A stretch of DNA of 64,000 bases, from contig NZ_LMUM01000037.1 of NCBI RefSeq assembly GCF_009765985.1, positions 425,433 to 489,432 of the forward strand. The letters run 5' to 3'. The position numbers were made by a program, and so were the translations under genes. Within the stretch, counting starts at the first letter, position 1. Every line of letters begins with the position of its first letter. The notes beneath the pieces were generated by a model. It did no database searches and was not told the DNA's origin. It saw only the letters and a program-made list of their open reading frames with translations. Origin of the DNA: Acidobacterium sp. S8 (GTDB taxonomy: Bacteria; Acidobacteriota; Terriglobia; Terriglobales; Acidobacteriaceae). Positions 54,701-63,868 of the stretch are shown here, piece by piece.

Positions 54701-56222
54701 GAAGTTGGTAAAGGTCCTGTCACTGGTTGCTATTTGCTGGTTTTTTGCGGGATGCAAACAACAGCACAATTCCAGCAGCACCGCGACCATGCTCATCGAG
54801 AGCAGCCCAACGAACCTCGATCCGCGCATTGGCGTCGACGCGCAGTCGGAGCGCATCGATTCGCTGATCTTCGATTCGCTTGTTCGCAGAGATGAGCATT
54901 TCAATCTGCAGCCGTGGCTCGCTGTTCGATGGGAAAATCCTGACCCGTTAACGTATATCTTTCACCTGCGAAACGATGTGCAGTTTCAAGACGGACGTCC
55001 GCTGACTTCCGCCGACGTGAAGTACACGCTCGATACGATCATCCAGGGCAAGGTCATCAGCGTAAAAGCGAATGCCTACCAGACGATTGACCGCATTGAT
55101 GCTCCGGATGCGCAAACGTTGATTGTGCATCTCAAGAAGCCCGATCCCGCGCTCCTGTGGAACGTGAGCGATGGCGGCTTCGGGGTGGTGCCTGCGGGAA
55201 GCGGCCGCGATTTCTGGAAACACCCTGTAGGCAGCGGGCCGTTTGCATTTGTAAGCCAGGAACAGGATAAAGACGTGGTGCTGCGGCGCGCGGATCGTTC
55301 CTGGCAGCCACAGCCTTCGATTGAGAATCTCCGCTTTGCCGTGGTGCCCGACGCCACCACTCGCGCGCTGGAATTACAGAAGGGTTCCGCGGACGCTGCC
55401 ATCAACGCGCTGCCCGCTGACACGGTGTATGCGCTGCGCAAAGAGCGCAACCTGCAAATCGATTCTGGACCAGGAACGACCCTTGTCTATCTCACCTTCA
55501 ACACACGCGACCCCGTACTGCGCGACGCGCGTGTTCGCAATGCCATTGCGCTGGCCATCAACCGTCCGCTGATTATTCACTCGCTCTTTCGCGACCAGGC
55601 ACGGCTGGCTGAAAGTGTGCTGCCGCCAGAGCACTGGGCATGGAACGGCAGCGTCGCGAAACATGATTTCAATCCGGCCGCCGCGAGCGCGCTCCTCGAT
55701 CGCGCCGGATATACGCGCAAAGCCGACGGCTTTCGCTTTCACATCGGTATGAAAACCTCGACTGACGAAGGCTCTCGCCTGCTGGCCATGGTGGTACAGC
55801 AGCAGCTTGCCGACGTCGGCATTGCTCTCGATGTTCGCAGCTATGAGTTTGCTACGTTCTACGCCGATATCAGCCGCGGCGTTTTTCAGGTCGCGCCCTC
55901 GCGTTGGATCGGCGGTAACGAAGCGCCGGATATCTTCCGCTACTCATTTTCGACGGCTAGCTTTCCGCCGCACGGCGCGAACCGTGGCTTCTATGCGAAC
56001 GCGCGTGTCGATCAACTGCTGACCGAAGCCGCTTCCACCGCTGACCGAGCAACGCAGAAGACGGCATACGACGAGGTCCAGACAATTCTGGCAGACGAAA
56101 TGCCCGCCATCAATCTCTGGTATCTGGACACGGTACTTGTGCACAGCCGCAGGCTTCAGGATCTTCATCTATCGCCATCCGGCAATTACGATTTTTTGCG
56201 TGATGCCACGCTGAAGGAATAA
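54693..56222 (+). CDS. family-5 ABC-transporter substrate-binding lipoprotein (peptide type)
   Basis: About 509 residues, a lipoprotein (lipobox WFFAGC after a hydrophobic core). The family-5 signature appears as HLRNDVQFQDGRPLTSADVK, then PVGSGPFAFVSQ and DARVRNAIALAINRPLII. It would bind peptides or related compounds in the periplasm. Start ATG at 54693 lies inside the end of anmK (eight-base overlap), arguing for cotranslation and a role in muropeptide import. No permease or ATPase gene follows, so the rest of the transporter is elsewhere. Confidence 0.9.
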   Translation: MSKKLVKVLSLVAICWFFAGCKQQHNSSSTATMLIESSPTNLDPRIGVDAQSERIDSLIFDSLVRRDEHFNLQPWLAVRWENPDPLTYIFHLRNDVQFQDGRPLTSADVKYTLDTIIQGKVISVKANAYQTIDRIDAPDAQTLIVHLKKPDPALLWNVSDGGFGVVPAGSGRDFWKHPVGSGPFAFVSQEQDKDVVLRRADRSWQPQPSIENLRFAVVPDATTRALELQKGSADAAINALPADTVYALRKERNLQIDSGPGTTLVYLTFNTRDPVLRDARVRNAIALAINRPLIIHSLFRDQARLAESVLPPEHWAWNGSVAKHDFNPAAASALLDRAGYTRKADGFRFHIGMKTSTDEGSRLLAMVVQQQLADVGIALDVRSYEFATFYADISRGVFQVAPSRWIGGNEAPDIFRYSFSTASFPPHGANRGFYANARVDQLLTEAASTADRATQKTAYDEVQTILADEMPAINLWYLDTVLVHSRRLQDLHLSPSGNYDFLRDATLKE

Positions 56223-56232
56223 AAAGGTACGC

Positions 56233-57279
56233 ATGAAAGCTCTATTGCTCTCGGAATACAAAAAGCTTGAAGTCGCCGATCTCCCTCGCCCGGTTCCGGG
56301 ACCTGAGGAGGTACTGGTGGGGGTCGAGGCCTGCGGTATTTGTGGCAGCGATGTACACGGTTACGACGGAACGTCCGGGCGACGCATTCCGCCTATCGTG
56401 ATGGGGCATGAGGCTGCTGGCGTAGTTGCCGAAATTGGGTCCGGCGTCAGCGATTTCAAAGTGGGCGACCGCGTGACCTTCGATTCCACCGTGTATTGCG
56501 GAGCCTGCGACTACTGCCGCAGCGGGCAGGTGAATCTCTGCGACAACCGGCAGGTTGTCGGCGTCTCATGCGGCGACTACCGTCGTTCCGGAGCTTTCGC
56601 TGAGTATGTTGTTGTGCCGCAGCGAATTCTCTATCGCCTGCCTGAGGAGCTTTCGTTTCCGGAAGCTGCAATGCTTGAGGCTGTCTCCGTTGCGCTGCAT
56701 GCCGTGGCTGTTTCCGAGTTCAAGGGCGGCGAGACAGTGTTAGTGATTGGAGCAGGCATGGTTGGTTTGCTCACATTGCAGGCGGCGCGAGCCGGAGGTG
56801 CATCGCGCGTCATGGTCGCGGACATCGATGCGACCCGCTTGAAGATGGCGAAGGAGATGGGCGCGGATGAGGTACTCGAGCTTTCCGGCGCTGCACTCGT
56901 CGCCGAAGTGATGCGCTTGACCGCCGGCAAGGGGGTGGATGTTGCCCTCGAGGCCGTAGGAAGAAATGAAACTATCTCCGCTGCGATCGATTGCGTGCGC
57001 AAGGGCGGTACTGTGACGCTGATCGGCAACATATCTCCGGAAGTCACCCTGCCGCTCCAAAAAGTGGTCACGCGGCAGATTCGCTTGCAGGGAACAGCCG
57101 CTTCATCTGGCGAATACCCGCAGGCAATAGAGTTGATGACGAGCGGAAAGATTCGCGTGAAGCCGCTGATCTCTGCAGTGGCGCCGCTCGATGAAGGCCC
57201 GCGATGGTTTGAGCGTCTCTACGCACATGAGCCGAACCTGATGAAGGTCGTGCTTGCGCCCTCTGAGGCTGCGCGATGA
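56233..57279 (+). CDS. zinc-dependent polyol-type dehydrogenase
   Basis: 348-residue medium-chain dehydrogenase resembling galactitol-1-phosphate/sorbitol dehydrogenases. Catalytic-zinc residues lie in CGICGSDVHGYDG and VMGHEAAGVVAEIG, the structural set in VYCGACDYCRSGQVNLC, and the cofactor strand is VLVIGAGMVGLLTLQAA. It follows the SBP gene by ten bases and overlaps the SDR gene by four, so these are one operon. Likely oxidises a polyol or sugar alcohol. Confidence 0.9.
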   Translation: MKALLLSEYKKLEVADLPRPVPGPEEVLVGVEACGICGSDVHGYDGTSGRRIPPIVMGHEAAGVVAEIGSGVSDFKVGDRVTFDSTVYCGACDYCRSGQVNLCDNRQVVGVSCGDYRRSGAFAEYVVVPQRILYRLPEELSFPEAAMLEAVSVALHAVAVSEFKGGETVLVIGAGMVGLLTLQAARAGGASRVMVADIDATRLKMAKEMGADEVLELSGAALVAEVMRLTAGKGVDVALEAVGRNETISAAIDCVRKGGTVTLIGNISPEVTLPLQKVVTRQIRLQGTAASSGEYPQAIELMTSGKIRVKPLISAVAPLDEGPRWFERLYAHEPNLMKVVLAPSEAAR

Positions 57280-58073
57280 GCGGAAAACTCTTCGATCTGT
57301 CCGGTCAGGTCGCGCTCGTGACCGGAACCAGCCGTGGTCTTGGCCAGTATTTTGCGCGCGCGCTAGCAGAAGCAGGCGCGGATTTAATCTTGACAAGCCG
57401 CAAGCGCGAGACGCTTGCAGATTTTGAAGCTGAGATCAAAGCGATGGGGCGGCGCGTTGTTTCGCTTGCGCTCGACGTGCGCGATCAGGCGAGCATCACG
57501 CAGATGGCCGCCGACGCATACGCGGCCTTTGGACAGATTCACATCCTCGTCAACAATGCGGGCTGCAATGTGCGCAAGCCTGCTCTCGACGTGACGTTGG
57601 ACGATTGGAATCTCGTGCTCGATACAAATCTGCGCGGCAGTTTTTTTGTGGCGCAGGCCATTGCGCGCGGTATGGTGAAGCACGATTATGGCCGCATCAT
57701 CAACATCGGGTCCGTAACCAGCGTTGCTGGTTATGCAGGCCTCGGACCATACACCGCGAGTCGCGGTGGCATCAAGCAACTCACGATGAGCCTCGCCGAC
57801 GACTGGGGCCGACACGGCATCACGGTCAACTGTCTTGCGCCTGGGTGGTTTAAGACAGCGCAGAACAAAGTGATGTACGAGAACAAGGAATGGGTTGATT
57901 ACCTTGTAGACCGTATTCCGTTGAAGCGGCCTGGAAAACCTGACGACCTTGATGGAGCCATCGTCTTCCTGGCATCGGAGGCGAGCCGCTACATGACTGG
58001 CCAGACCTTGCTGGTCGACGGTGGCATTTCTACCGGCGCAACCCGCGCTATGTTGGCAACAAAGGAGCAATGA
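57276..58073 (+). CDS. short-chain dehydrogenase/reductase (gluconate 5-dehydrogenase-like)
   Basis: 265-residue SDR. Cofactor motif VALVTGTSRGLGQYFARALA, NNAG motif ILVNNAGCNVRK, catalytic Tyr/Lys region: the usual YxxxK reads YTASRGGIKQL, so the canonical Lys is Gly at the K position, with Lys three residues later. Final segment RYMTGQTLLVDGG is typical. It is flanked by four-base overlaps on both sides. Presumed sugar/polyol oxidoreduction. Confidence 0.88.
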   Translation: MSGKLFDLSGQVALVTGTSRGLGQYFARALAEAGADLILTSRKRETLADFEAEIKAMGRRVVSLALDVRDQASITQMAADAYAAFGQIHILVNNAGCNVRKPALDVTLDDWNLVLDTNLRGSFFVAQAIARGMVKHDYGRIINIGSVTSVAGYAGLGPYTASRGGIKQLTMSLADDWGRHGITVNCLAPGWFKTAQNKVMYENKEWVDYLVDRIPLKRPGKPDDLDGAIVFLASEASRYMTGQTLLVDGGISTGATRAMLATKEQ

Positions 58074-59107
58074 TGGGCAAGGTAAGAAACTGGATGATGC
58101 TATGCGGCCTGATGGTCTCGATGTGCGCCGCTAGTACAGCGCAGGATAAAGGAAAGCTGCGAGTTTATTTCATCGATGTGGAGGGTGGCCAGTCCACACT
58201 GTTTGTTACTCCGACAGGCGAGTCGCTGCTTGTAGACACAGGATGGCCCGAAAACAATGGCCGCGATGCCGACCGCATTGTGGCGGCTGCGAAGAAGGCG
58301 GGCATCAGCAAAATTGATTACGTGATGTTTACGCATTTCCACATGGATCACGTCGGCGGCGCGCCGCAGCTGGCGGCTCGATTTCCGATAGGCACATTTA
58401 TCGACCATGGGCCGAATCGTGAGCTCAACGACAAGCCCACGGTCGAAGGATATGACGCATATCAAAAACTGCTTGCCAGTGGAAAGTACAAACACCTTAC
58501 CGAGAAACCCGGCGATGTGCTTCCTGTGAAGGGCATCCATGCGCTCGTCATCAGCGGCGACGGCAACCTGATCGACCACAATCTTCCCGGCGGCGGAGAA
58601 CAGAATTCCTTCTGCAAACAGTCAGAGACACGTCCTGCAGATCAGACGGAAAATGGCCGCTCACTCGGCATCCTGATTACGTTTGGACAGCTGCGCATCC
58701 TCGACCTCGGCGATCTTACGTGGGACAAAGAGATGCAGCTGATGTGTCCGGTGAACAAACTTGGCCACGTGAATATTCTCGTCGTCTCGCATCACGGCTG
58801 GTACCAGAGCTCAAGCCCTGCGCTGGTCGATGCGATTCATCCGCAGATTGCCATCATGGACAATGGCGAGAAAAAAGGCGGCTCGAAGGCGACACTTGAG
58901 ACATTCAAGAAAGATCCGGGCCTCGAGACACGCTGGCAGCTGCACTACTCCGACGAAGGTAAGAGCGATAATACGCAAGATGCGTTTATCGCGAATCCGC
59001 AAGGGCCGGATGCCGGACACGATATCGAGCTGACCGCAACGTCCGCTGGCAGCTTCTCTGTGTTGAATTCGCGTACTGACGAAACGAAAACTTACAGCGC
59101 GCGCTAG
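58070..59107 (+). CDS. secreted metallo-beta-lactamase-fold hydrolase (ComEC/Rec2-like domain)
   Basis: About 345 residues with a signal peptide (WMMLCGLMVSMCAASTAQ). The MBL core begins LRVYFIDVEGGQSTLFVTPT and the metal motif is YVMFTHFHMDHVGGAP (HxHxDH). Later metal residues lie in ILDLGDLTWDKE and VVSHHGWYQSSSP. This matches the ComEC-type hydrolase domain without the membrane part. Start overlaps the SDR stop by four bases; two tandem ATG codons exist. The substrate is unknown (sugar lactone or phosphoester are possibilities). Confidence 0.85.
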   Translation: MMGKVRNWMMLCGLMVSMCAASTAQDKGKLRVYFIDVEGGQSTLFVTPTGESLLVDTGWPENNGRDADRIVAAAKKAGISKIDYVMFTHFHMDHVGGAPQLAARFPIGTFIDHGPNRELNDKPTVEGYDAYQKLLASGKYKHLTEKPGDVLPVKGIHALVISGDGNLIDHNLPGGGEQNSFCKQSETRPADQTENGRSLGILITFGQLRILDLGDLTWDKEMQLMCPVNKLGHVNILVVSHHGWYQSSSPALVDAIHPQIAIMDNGEKKGGSKATLETFKKDPGLETRWQLHYSDEGKSDNTQDAFIANPQGPDAGHDIELTATSAGSFSVLNSRTDETKTYSAR

Positions 59108-60405
59108 GCCTCGCCGGGAATGCGCTCGATGTCTCCAAGCAGGAAGACATATCCGGCGATGCCAATCACCAGGTAGATGGCCGCGACTCCAAAAGCAAGC
59201 GCAAAGGAATGCCGTGCCGTGACCAGGTATCCGGTGACAATTGGCGCGGCGATTCCGGAGAGCTGATTCGCAAAGTTGAGAATGCCTCCCAGTGTGCCGA
59301 CGCTTCCGCTCGGAGCAATTAGCGAGGGGATCGACCAGCCAACCGGCGCCGCCGCCGCCAGGCCGCCAATCGAAAGGCTGATCCAGAAGAGAGCTTGTGT
59401 TGGAGTGTGCGCATCGCTTGCGCCGAAAATACCCAGCCCAAGCGCAGTGCCGCCGATCAAAACAACCCGTCGCACAAGATTCGCGTTCCATCCGCGCTGA
59501 ATCAACGAATCCACCAGCCACCCGCCTACGACCAGATCGGTAATAGTCGCGAAGAGCCATGGCACACCGGTATAAAGAAACGAGTGCAATAGGTCGATGT
59601 GAAGCGCGCGCGAAAGATAGCTGGGCAGCCATGTGAGCAGCAGATAAAAGACATAGTTATACGATCCAAAGCCAAGCGCCAGACCAATCACCTTACGCCG
59701 CCGTAGCAGGTATCCAAGCGACGCATATTCCACCCGGATCATCCCCGCATCCGTTCGCGTGTTGTCTGCGCGAATGTAGTCGTACTCAACGTCGCTGAGG
59801 CCGGGGTCGTCTTTGGGGTCGCGGTAAATCCAATAAAAAATCAGGAAATACAGGAAACTGATGCACCCGGTAGCTGCAAAGCTTAGCCGCCAGCCTACGT
59901 GCAGCAGCAAAATTCCGATCAGAGGCACGCCGATGGCGGAAGAAAATTTCGCCATCGAATCGAAGATGCTGGTGGCGAGGCTGCGTTCCTTTGGCGGGAA
60001 CCAGTAGCCGATCGCCTTGGCATTCGCAGGAAAGGTCGGCGCCTCACCTACGCCGAGAAGCAGCCGCGCGCCGAAGAATCCGCCAATGGTGGGCGTAATG
60101 GCGGCGGCAAAAGAAGCGACGCTCCACACCAATGTACTGATGCGTCCCACGCGGCGCACGCCGAACCTGTCCAGCACAACCCCGATAGGCAACTGGCAGA
60201 GCGCGTAGGTCCAGTTATACGCGCCCAGTAGGTAGCCGAAAGTGATGTCTGATATGCCGAAGGTCGCAAAGAGGTCGTTATGCGAAACCGATAAATTGAC
60301 CCGGTCAAAATAATTGACCAGCACACCAAGGCCGAGGAGGAAAGCGATTCGCCAGCGACGGCGGGGAATGTGGTCGATAGACAAATCCGTTTCGGCTGGC
60401 AACAA
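59104..60405 (-). CDS. MFS transporter, ACS (anion:cation symporter) type
   Basis: 433 residues with twelve helices. LGVLVNYFDRVNLSVSHND in TM1 and GVVLDRFGVRRVGR as motif A are characteristic of the hexuronate/phthalate (ACS) group, which import sugar acids with protons. Starts with TTG at 60405. Its stop overlaps the stop of the convergent MBL gene by four bases. The adjacent polyol/sugar dehydrogenases make uptake of a sugar acid a reasonable guess. Confidence 0.9.
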   Translation of the reverse strand: MLPAETDLSIDHIPRRRWRIAFLLGLGVLVNYFDRVNLSVSHNDLFATFGISDITFGYLLGAYNWTYALCQLPIGVVLDRFGVRRVGRISTLVWSVASFAAAITPTIGGFFGARLLLGVGEAPTFPANAKAIGYWFPPKERSLATSIFDSMAKFSSAIGVPLIGILLLHVGWRLSFAATGCISFLYFLIFYWIYRDPKDDPGLSDVEYDYIRADNTRTDAGMIRVEYASLGYLLRRRKVIGLALGFGSYNYVFYLLLTWLPSYLSRALHIDLLHSFLYTGVPWLFATITDLVVGGWLVDSLIQRGWNANLVRRVVLIGGTALGLGIFGASDAHTPTQALFWISLSIGGLAAAAPVGWSIPSLIAPSGSVGTLGGILNFANQLSGIAAPIVTGYLVTARHSFALAFGVAAIYLVIGIAGYVFLLGDIERIPGEA

Positions 60406-60476
60406 TCGTCTCGCTTTTCTTAATGCAACAGTCTATCCGCTTTGAAGTCCACTAACATGGTAGAAGAGCCGATTTC

Positions 60477-61592
60477 ATGCAACAGGCATCTTTACAGAGC
60501 TTCATCGCGCAGGAAGCAATGGCCGCCGGCTTCTCAGCTGCGGGCATCGCAGCCGTGCCTGAGCCCGGATCGCCGGAAGATCTGAGCGACCGCGAGACGT
60601 TTGCCGAGTGGATTGAGCAGGGTAACGCAGGCGAGATGGAATATCTCAAGCGTCGCAACGACGCGGGCGAATTAGTCCGATCCTCTCTGCGGGTGGCCGT
60701 TCCCTGGGTTCGATCTGTGATCGTATGCGTTACGAATTACAACACGGCGCAGCCGCGCTCGATCGATTCCGCGCCTGAAGCCGCCGGATGGATCGCACGC
60801 TACGCGTGGACAGGGCAGCCGAATGGAGATGGCCTGTCTCCATCGGATTATCACAAGGTCATCCTCAAGCGTCTTGAGCGGATGGAAGCCGTTCTGAAGA
60901 ATGAGCTCGGGCCGTTTGAGTCGAAATGCTATGTCGATACCGGTCCTCTCGTCGAGCGCATCTATGCGCGATATGCAGGCTTGGGCTGGACCGGCAAAAA
61001 CACCTGCATACTGGATCAGAAGCTCGGCTCGTGGCTTTTTCTCGGCGTCATCCTCACCTCGATCGAGCTTCCTTCCGACCAACGCGCAACGCTCGCAGCC
61101 GACCGCTGCGGAAGCTGCACCCGCTGCATCGATGCATGCCCCACGGGTGCTCTCACAGCTCCGCGGCAGATGGATGCAAGCCTCTGCATCTCGTATCTGA
61201 CGATTGAAAAGCGAGGGCTTGTTCCGCAAGAGTTGCGCAGTGCCGTCGGTCGGCAAATTTTCGGCTGCGATATCTGTCAGGATGTCTGCCCCTGGAACCG
61301 CAAAGCTCCCATCGCCGCCGATCCGGAGTTGCAGCCTCGCACCGAGCTGGTGAATCCCGCGCTCGACTGGCTTGCGGAGCTTGATCAGGAAGAGTTCGGA
61401 CAACGCTTCTTTGGTTCGCCCATCAAGCGCGCGAAGTTTGAAGGCCTGCGCCGCAACATTGCTATCGCTATGGGCAATAGCGGGCTACGACAGTTTCTTC
61501 CTAAGCTCCAGGAGTGGACTGTGAGCGACGAGGGCATACTCGCGGAAACATCCGCATGGGCGATTCAGCAGATAGAGAATCGCACTTCTTGA
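60477..61592 (+). CDS. queG: epoxyqueuosine reductase QueG
   Basis: Last step of queuosine synthesis: reduction of epoxyqueuosine in tRNA, using cobalamin and two 4Fe-4S clusters. 371 residues. The N-terminal cobalamin-binding part includes YVDTGPLVERIYARYAGLGW. The clusters are held by RCGSCTRCIDACPTGAL and GCDICQDVCPWNRK. Length is normal. With queF at 40 kb this gives two enzymes of one pathway at separate loci. Confidence 0.95.
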   Translation: MQQASLQSFIAQEAMAAGFSAAGIAAVPEPGSPEDLSDRETFAEWIEQGNAGEMEYLKRRNDAGELVRSSLRVAVPWVRSVIVCVTNYNTAQPRSIDSAPEAAGWIARYAWTGQPNGDGLSPSDYHKVILKRLERMEAVLKNELGPFESKCYVDTGPLVERIYARYAGLGWTGKNTCILDQKLGSWLFLGVILTSIELPSDQRATLAADRCGSCTRCIDACPTGALTAPRQMDASLCISYLTIEKRGLVPQELRSAVGRQIFGCDICQDVCPWNRKAPIAADPELQPRTELVNPALDWLAELDQEEFGQRFFGSPIKRAKFEGLRRNIAIAMGNSGLRQFLPKLQEWTVSDEGILAETSAWAIQQIENRTS

Positions 61593-61870
61593 TTTTGGCT
61601 CTCCTGAAATACCGACTGCGTAGCAAATCCCTCTTCGATGAGACCGTAAGCCAATCCGAGTATCAGAATCGAAAGCCACCCCAGTCCTCGCCTGCGAACC
61701 GTTTCACGTATCAGCAGCGCCATTCCGCCATGCATGGGAGCGAGCACGATAAGAATCGGCAACACTTCAGCGGGAAAATGCCAAGTAAAACTCCGCAATC
61801 AATGGTGCGGTAAAGAATAAAGCTGCTACGGCAGAGAAGCTGCGTTGCTTTCTGGGCGCATTCATCGTGG
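61565..61870 (-). pseudogene. integral-membrane protein remnant
   Basis: The segment PAEVLPILIVLAPMHGGMAL, then LIRETVRRRGLGWLSILILG and GLIEEGFATQSVF, looks like the N-terminal half of a multi-helix membrane protein with a GLxEEG motif. The upstream portion SFILYRTIDCGVLLGIF is in another frame, joined near 61785. The 3' end runs into the end of queG, and the rest of the protein is missing. A decayed gene. Confidence 0.55.
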
Positions 61871-61976
61871 ATCCCACAGGCCTCTCCTTTGAACACTCTG
61901 ATCATGCAGTCGCATTCAGAGGGGAGCCAGTTGCGAATATCACGAATTGAAAGTGACAAATGTCACAGTGACGCTT

Positions 61977-63779
61977 CTAAATGGGAAGCCCGATCGATCG
62001 CATCAGCTGCAACGCGTTGGTGGTCTGCACCACGCCTGGCGTCAGCTTGTAATCGAAGCGAAGTTCGCCGTCTTCGACCTCGTCGCTGAAGTGGTAGTTT
62101 GCCGCCTTGCCCGGCAGGCTTTCGGCAATCTTTGCCAGTGCCAGATCGTGTGTCGTAATAAGACCAATGGCACCGCGAGACAGAAGATGGCGCACAAATG
62201 ATTCCGTGCCGACACGGCGGTCGTGTGAGTTCGTACCCGACAGAAGCTCATCCAGAAGAAATAGAAGCGGTGCTTCTGCCCTGCTCAATGCTTCGATAGT
62301 CTTCAATCGCAATATTTCTGCATAAAAACGCGAGAGGCCGCCTTGAAGCGAATCAAGAATACAGATCGAAGCAGCCACCGTAAGCGGAGAGAGCGTGAGG
62401 TGGTTCGCGCACACCGGAGCGCCAGCCTGCGCCAGCACCACATTGATTCCGACACAGCGAATGAAAGTGCTCTTACCAGCCATATTTGGCCCGCTGATGA
62501 CCAACAGCTGAAGATCGGCATCGAGTTGCAGATCATTCGAGACAGCTTTACCGCGTGGCAGAAGTGGATGCGCCAGGCCTTCTGCGCGAAACAAAGGACC
62601 CGTTTCTGCGAATTCGGGAAAGATATCGCCAGGATGCTCGTAGCTGTAGCAGCCTAAAGCCGTGAGTGCCTCGATTTCTCCCGTAATTTCGATCCAGCGC
62701 CGAACGTCATGCGCATGCAATTCACGCCATGCTTCGACGGCAAGCAGCCATTGCGGCGTCCAGAAGACGAAGAGATCGAGCACCTTCACGAACCAGTTCT
62801 CATGGGCGTCGAGCCATGTGACCCGCTTATTGAGATGGCGAATCGCATGCGAAGGATAAGACTTTCCCGATCGCAGTCCCTGTTGCAGATTCACCAGCTT
62901 CGATGAATGAAATGGCATCCCTTCAATCTCTTTAAGAACGGCAGCCAGCAGATCGAGATCATGTGAAGCCTCATCCACCTTGCTCAACGAGCTTTCCGCA
63001 CGCGCACGCAGCTTGTAGGTAAGCGCCAGGTTCACCACGCTGATCAACAGCGCTGCCAGTCCCCAATCCCATAGGAACCACGCGAGAAGACTCGCAATCC
63101 AGCATGCCGCCAGCACCGGCAATACAATGCGCAGAGGTTGATGTGGCTCGAGCCGCGTCTTCGATTCGGCCCACGCCACCAGGGATTCAGGATGCACCCC
63201 GCTGCGGACCTCTTCGCCAGCCAGCATCAGCCGTTCGCGAAAATCGAGTTGGGGCGCAAGCTCCTGCACGGCTTGCTGTCGCTGCCGAATCTCTTCGATC
63301 GCCGCATGCGATAGCAGCCACGTCGCAAGTGTTGCTTCGCCAGCGCGAGTGCGCGCGGTGCAGAGCAGTTCGAAAAGCCCACCCTTGCCGAAGAGATCGA
63401 GATCGCGCGCGTATGGATGCGCGGGATCGAGAAATTGTTCGCCAGACTGGCCGGTTCCTGCCCAGCGGCTTTCAATGCGGGCTATCCCTTGCTCATAAAA
63501 CGCACGCAACCGGCGAGTGCAGTGCAGCCGCCGAAGAAGGCGCTCATGCCAGACAAAGAGCAGAACCAGAATAGCAATGGGAATCAGGGTGTATGCGATT
63601 TGCGAACTGTGATATTTCGCCAGCCACACGACGAGTACAAGTGCCACGAGGCCGGCGGCAAGCTTAGCCCCTACAAAAAGACGGTCCTGTCGGCGGATAC
63701 GCGCTTCAGTGACGGAGAGGGCTTGCAGGCGTGCGGCATATTCCCGGGTGGGTTCAATCTTTTTCTGCGTCTCGACCAC
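61977..63779 (-). CDS. membrane-anchored MutS-like ATPase
   Basis: 600 residues. Two N-terminal helices (FVGAKLAAGLVALVLVVWLA and TLIPIAILVLLFVWHE) and a second pair mid-protein (ASLLAWFLWDWGLAALLISV) suggest membrane insertion. The C-terminal MutS ATPase is intact: Walker A SGPNMAGKSTFIRCVG, the segment LSRFYAEILRLKTIEAL, Walker B FLLDELLSGTNSHDR and the His-containing IGLITTHDLALAK. It lacks the mismatch-recognition and clamp domains of MutS, so it is not the repair enzyme. The function of this class is unknown. Starts with GTG at 63779, divergent from padR. Confidence 0.87.
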   Translation of the reverse strand: MVETQKKIEPTREYAARLQALSVTEARIRRQDRLFVGAKLAAGLVALVLVVWLAKYHSSQIAYTLIPIAILVLLFVWHERLLRRLHCTRRLRAFYEQGIARIESRWAGTGQSGEQFLDPAHPYARDLDLFGKGGLFELLCTARTRAGEATLATWLLSHAAIEEIRQRQQAVQELAPQLDFRERLMLAGEEVRSGVHPESLVAWAESKTRLEPHQPLRIVLPVLAACWIASLLAWFLWDWGLAALLISVVNLALTYKLRARAESSLSKVDEASHDLDLLAAVLKEIEGMPFHSSKLVNLQQGLRSGKSYPSHAIRHLNKRVTWLDAHENWFVKVLDLFVFWTPQWLLAVEAWRELHAHDVRRWIEITGEIEALTALGCYSYEHPGDIFPEFAETGPLFRAEGLAHPLLPRGKAVSNDLQLDADLQLLVISGPNMAGKSTFIRCVGINVVLAQAGAPVCANHLTLSPLTVAASICILDSLQGGLSRFYAEILRLKTIEALSRAEAPLLFLLDELLSGTNSHDRRVGTESFVRHLLSRGAIGLITTHDLALAKIAESLPGKAANYHFSDEVEDGELRFDYKLTPGVVQTTNALQLMRSIGLPI

Positions 63780-63847
63780 ATAACCATTATCGCAAGCCGG
63801 ACACTTTGCTTGTTCTCAAATAAAAGAACTATACGTGTCGGATTAAT

Positions 63848-63868
63848 ATATGTTGTAATGCAACATAT
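63848..63868. promoter_or_regulatory. palindromic operator over the padR start
   Basis: ATATGTTG (63848-63855), five bases, then CAACATAT (63861-63868) is a perfect inverted repeat. It contains ATGT...ACAT, the type of half-sites bound by PadR proteins, and covers the padR start codon at 63858. Probably the site by which the encoded repressor controls its own gene; it may also affect the divergent MutS-like gene. Confidence 0.6.
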
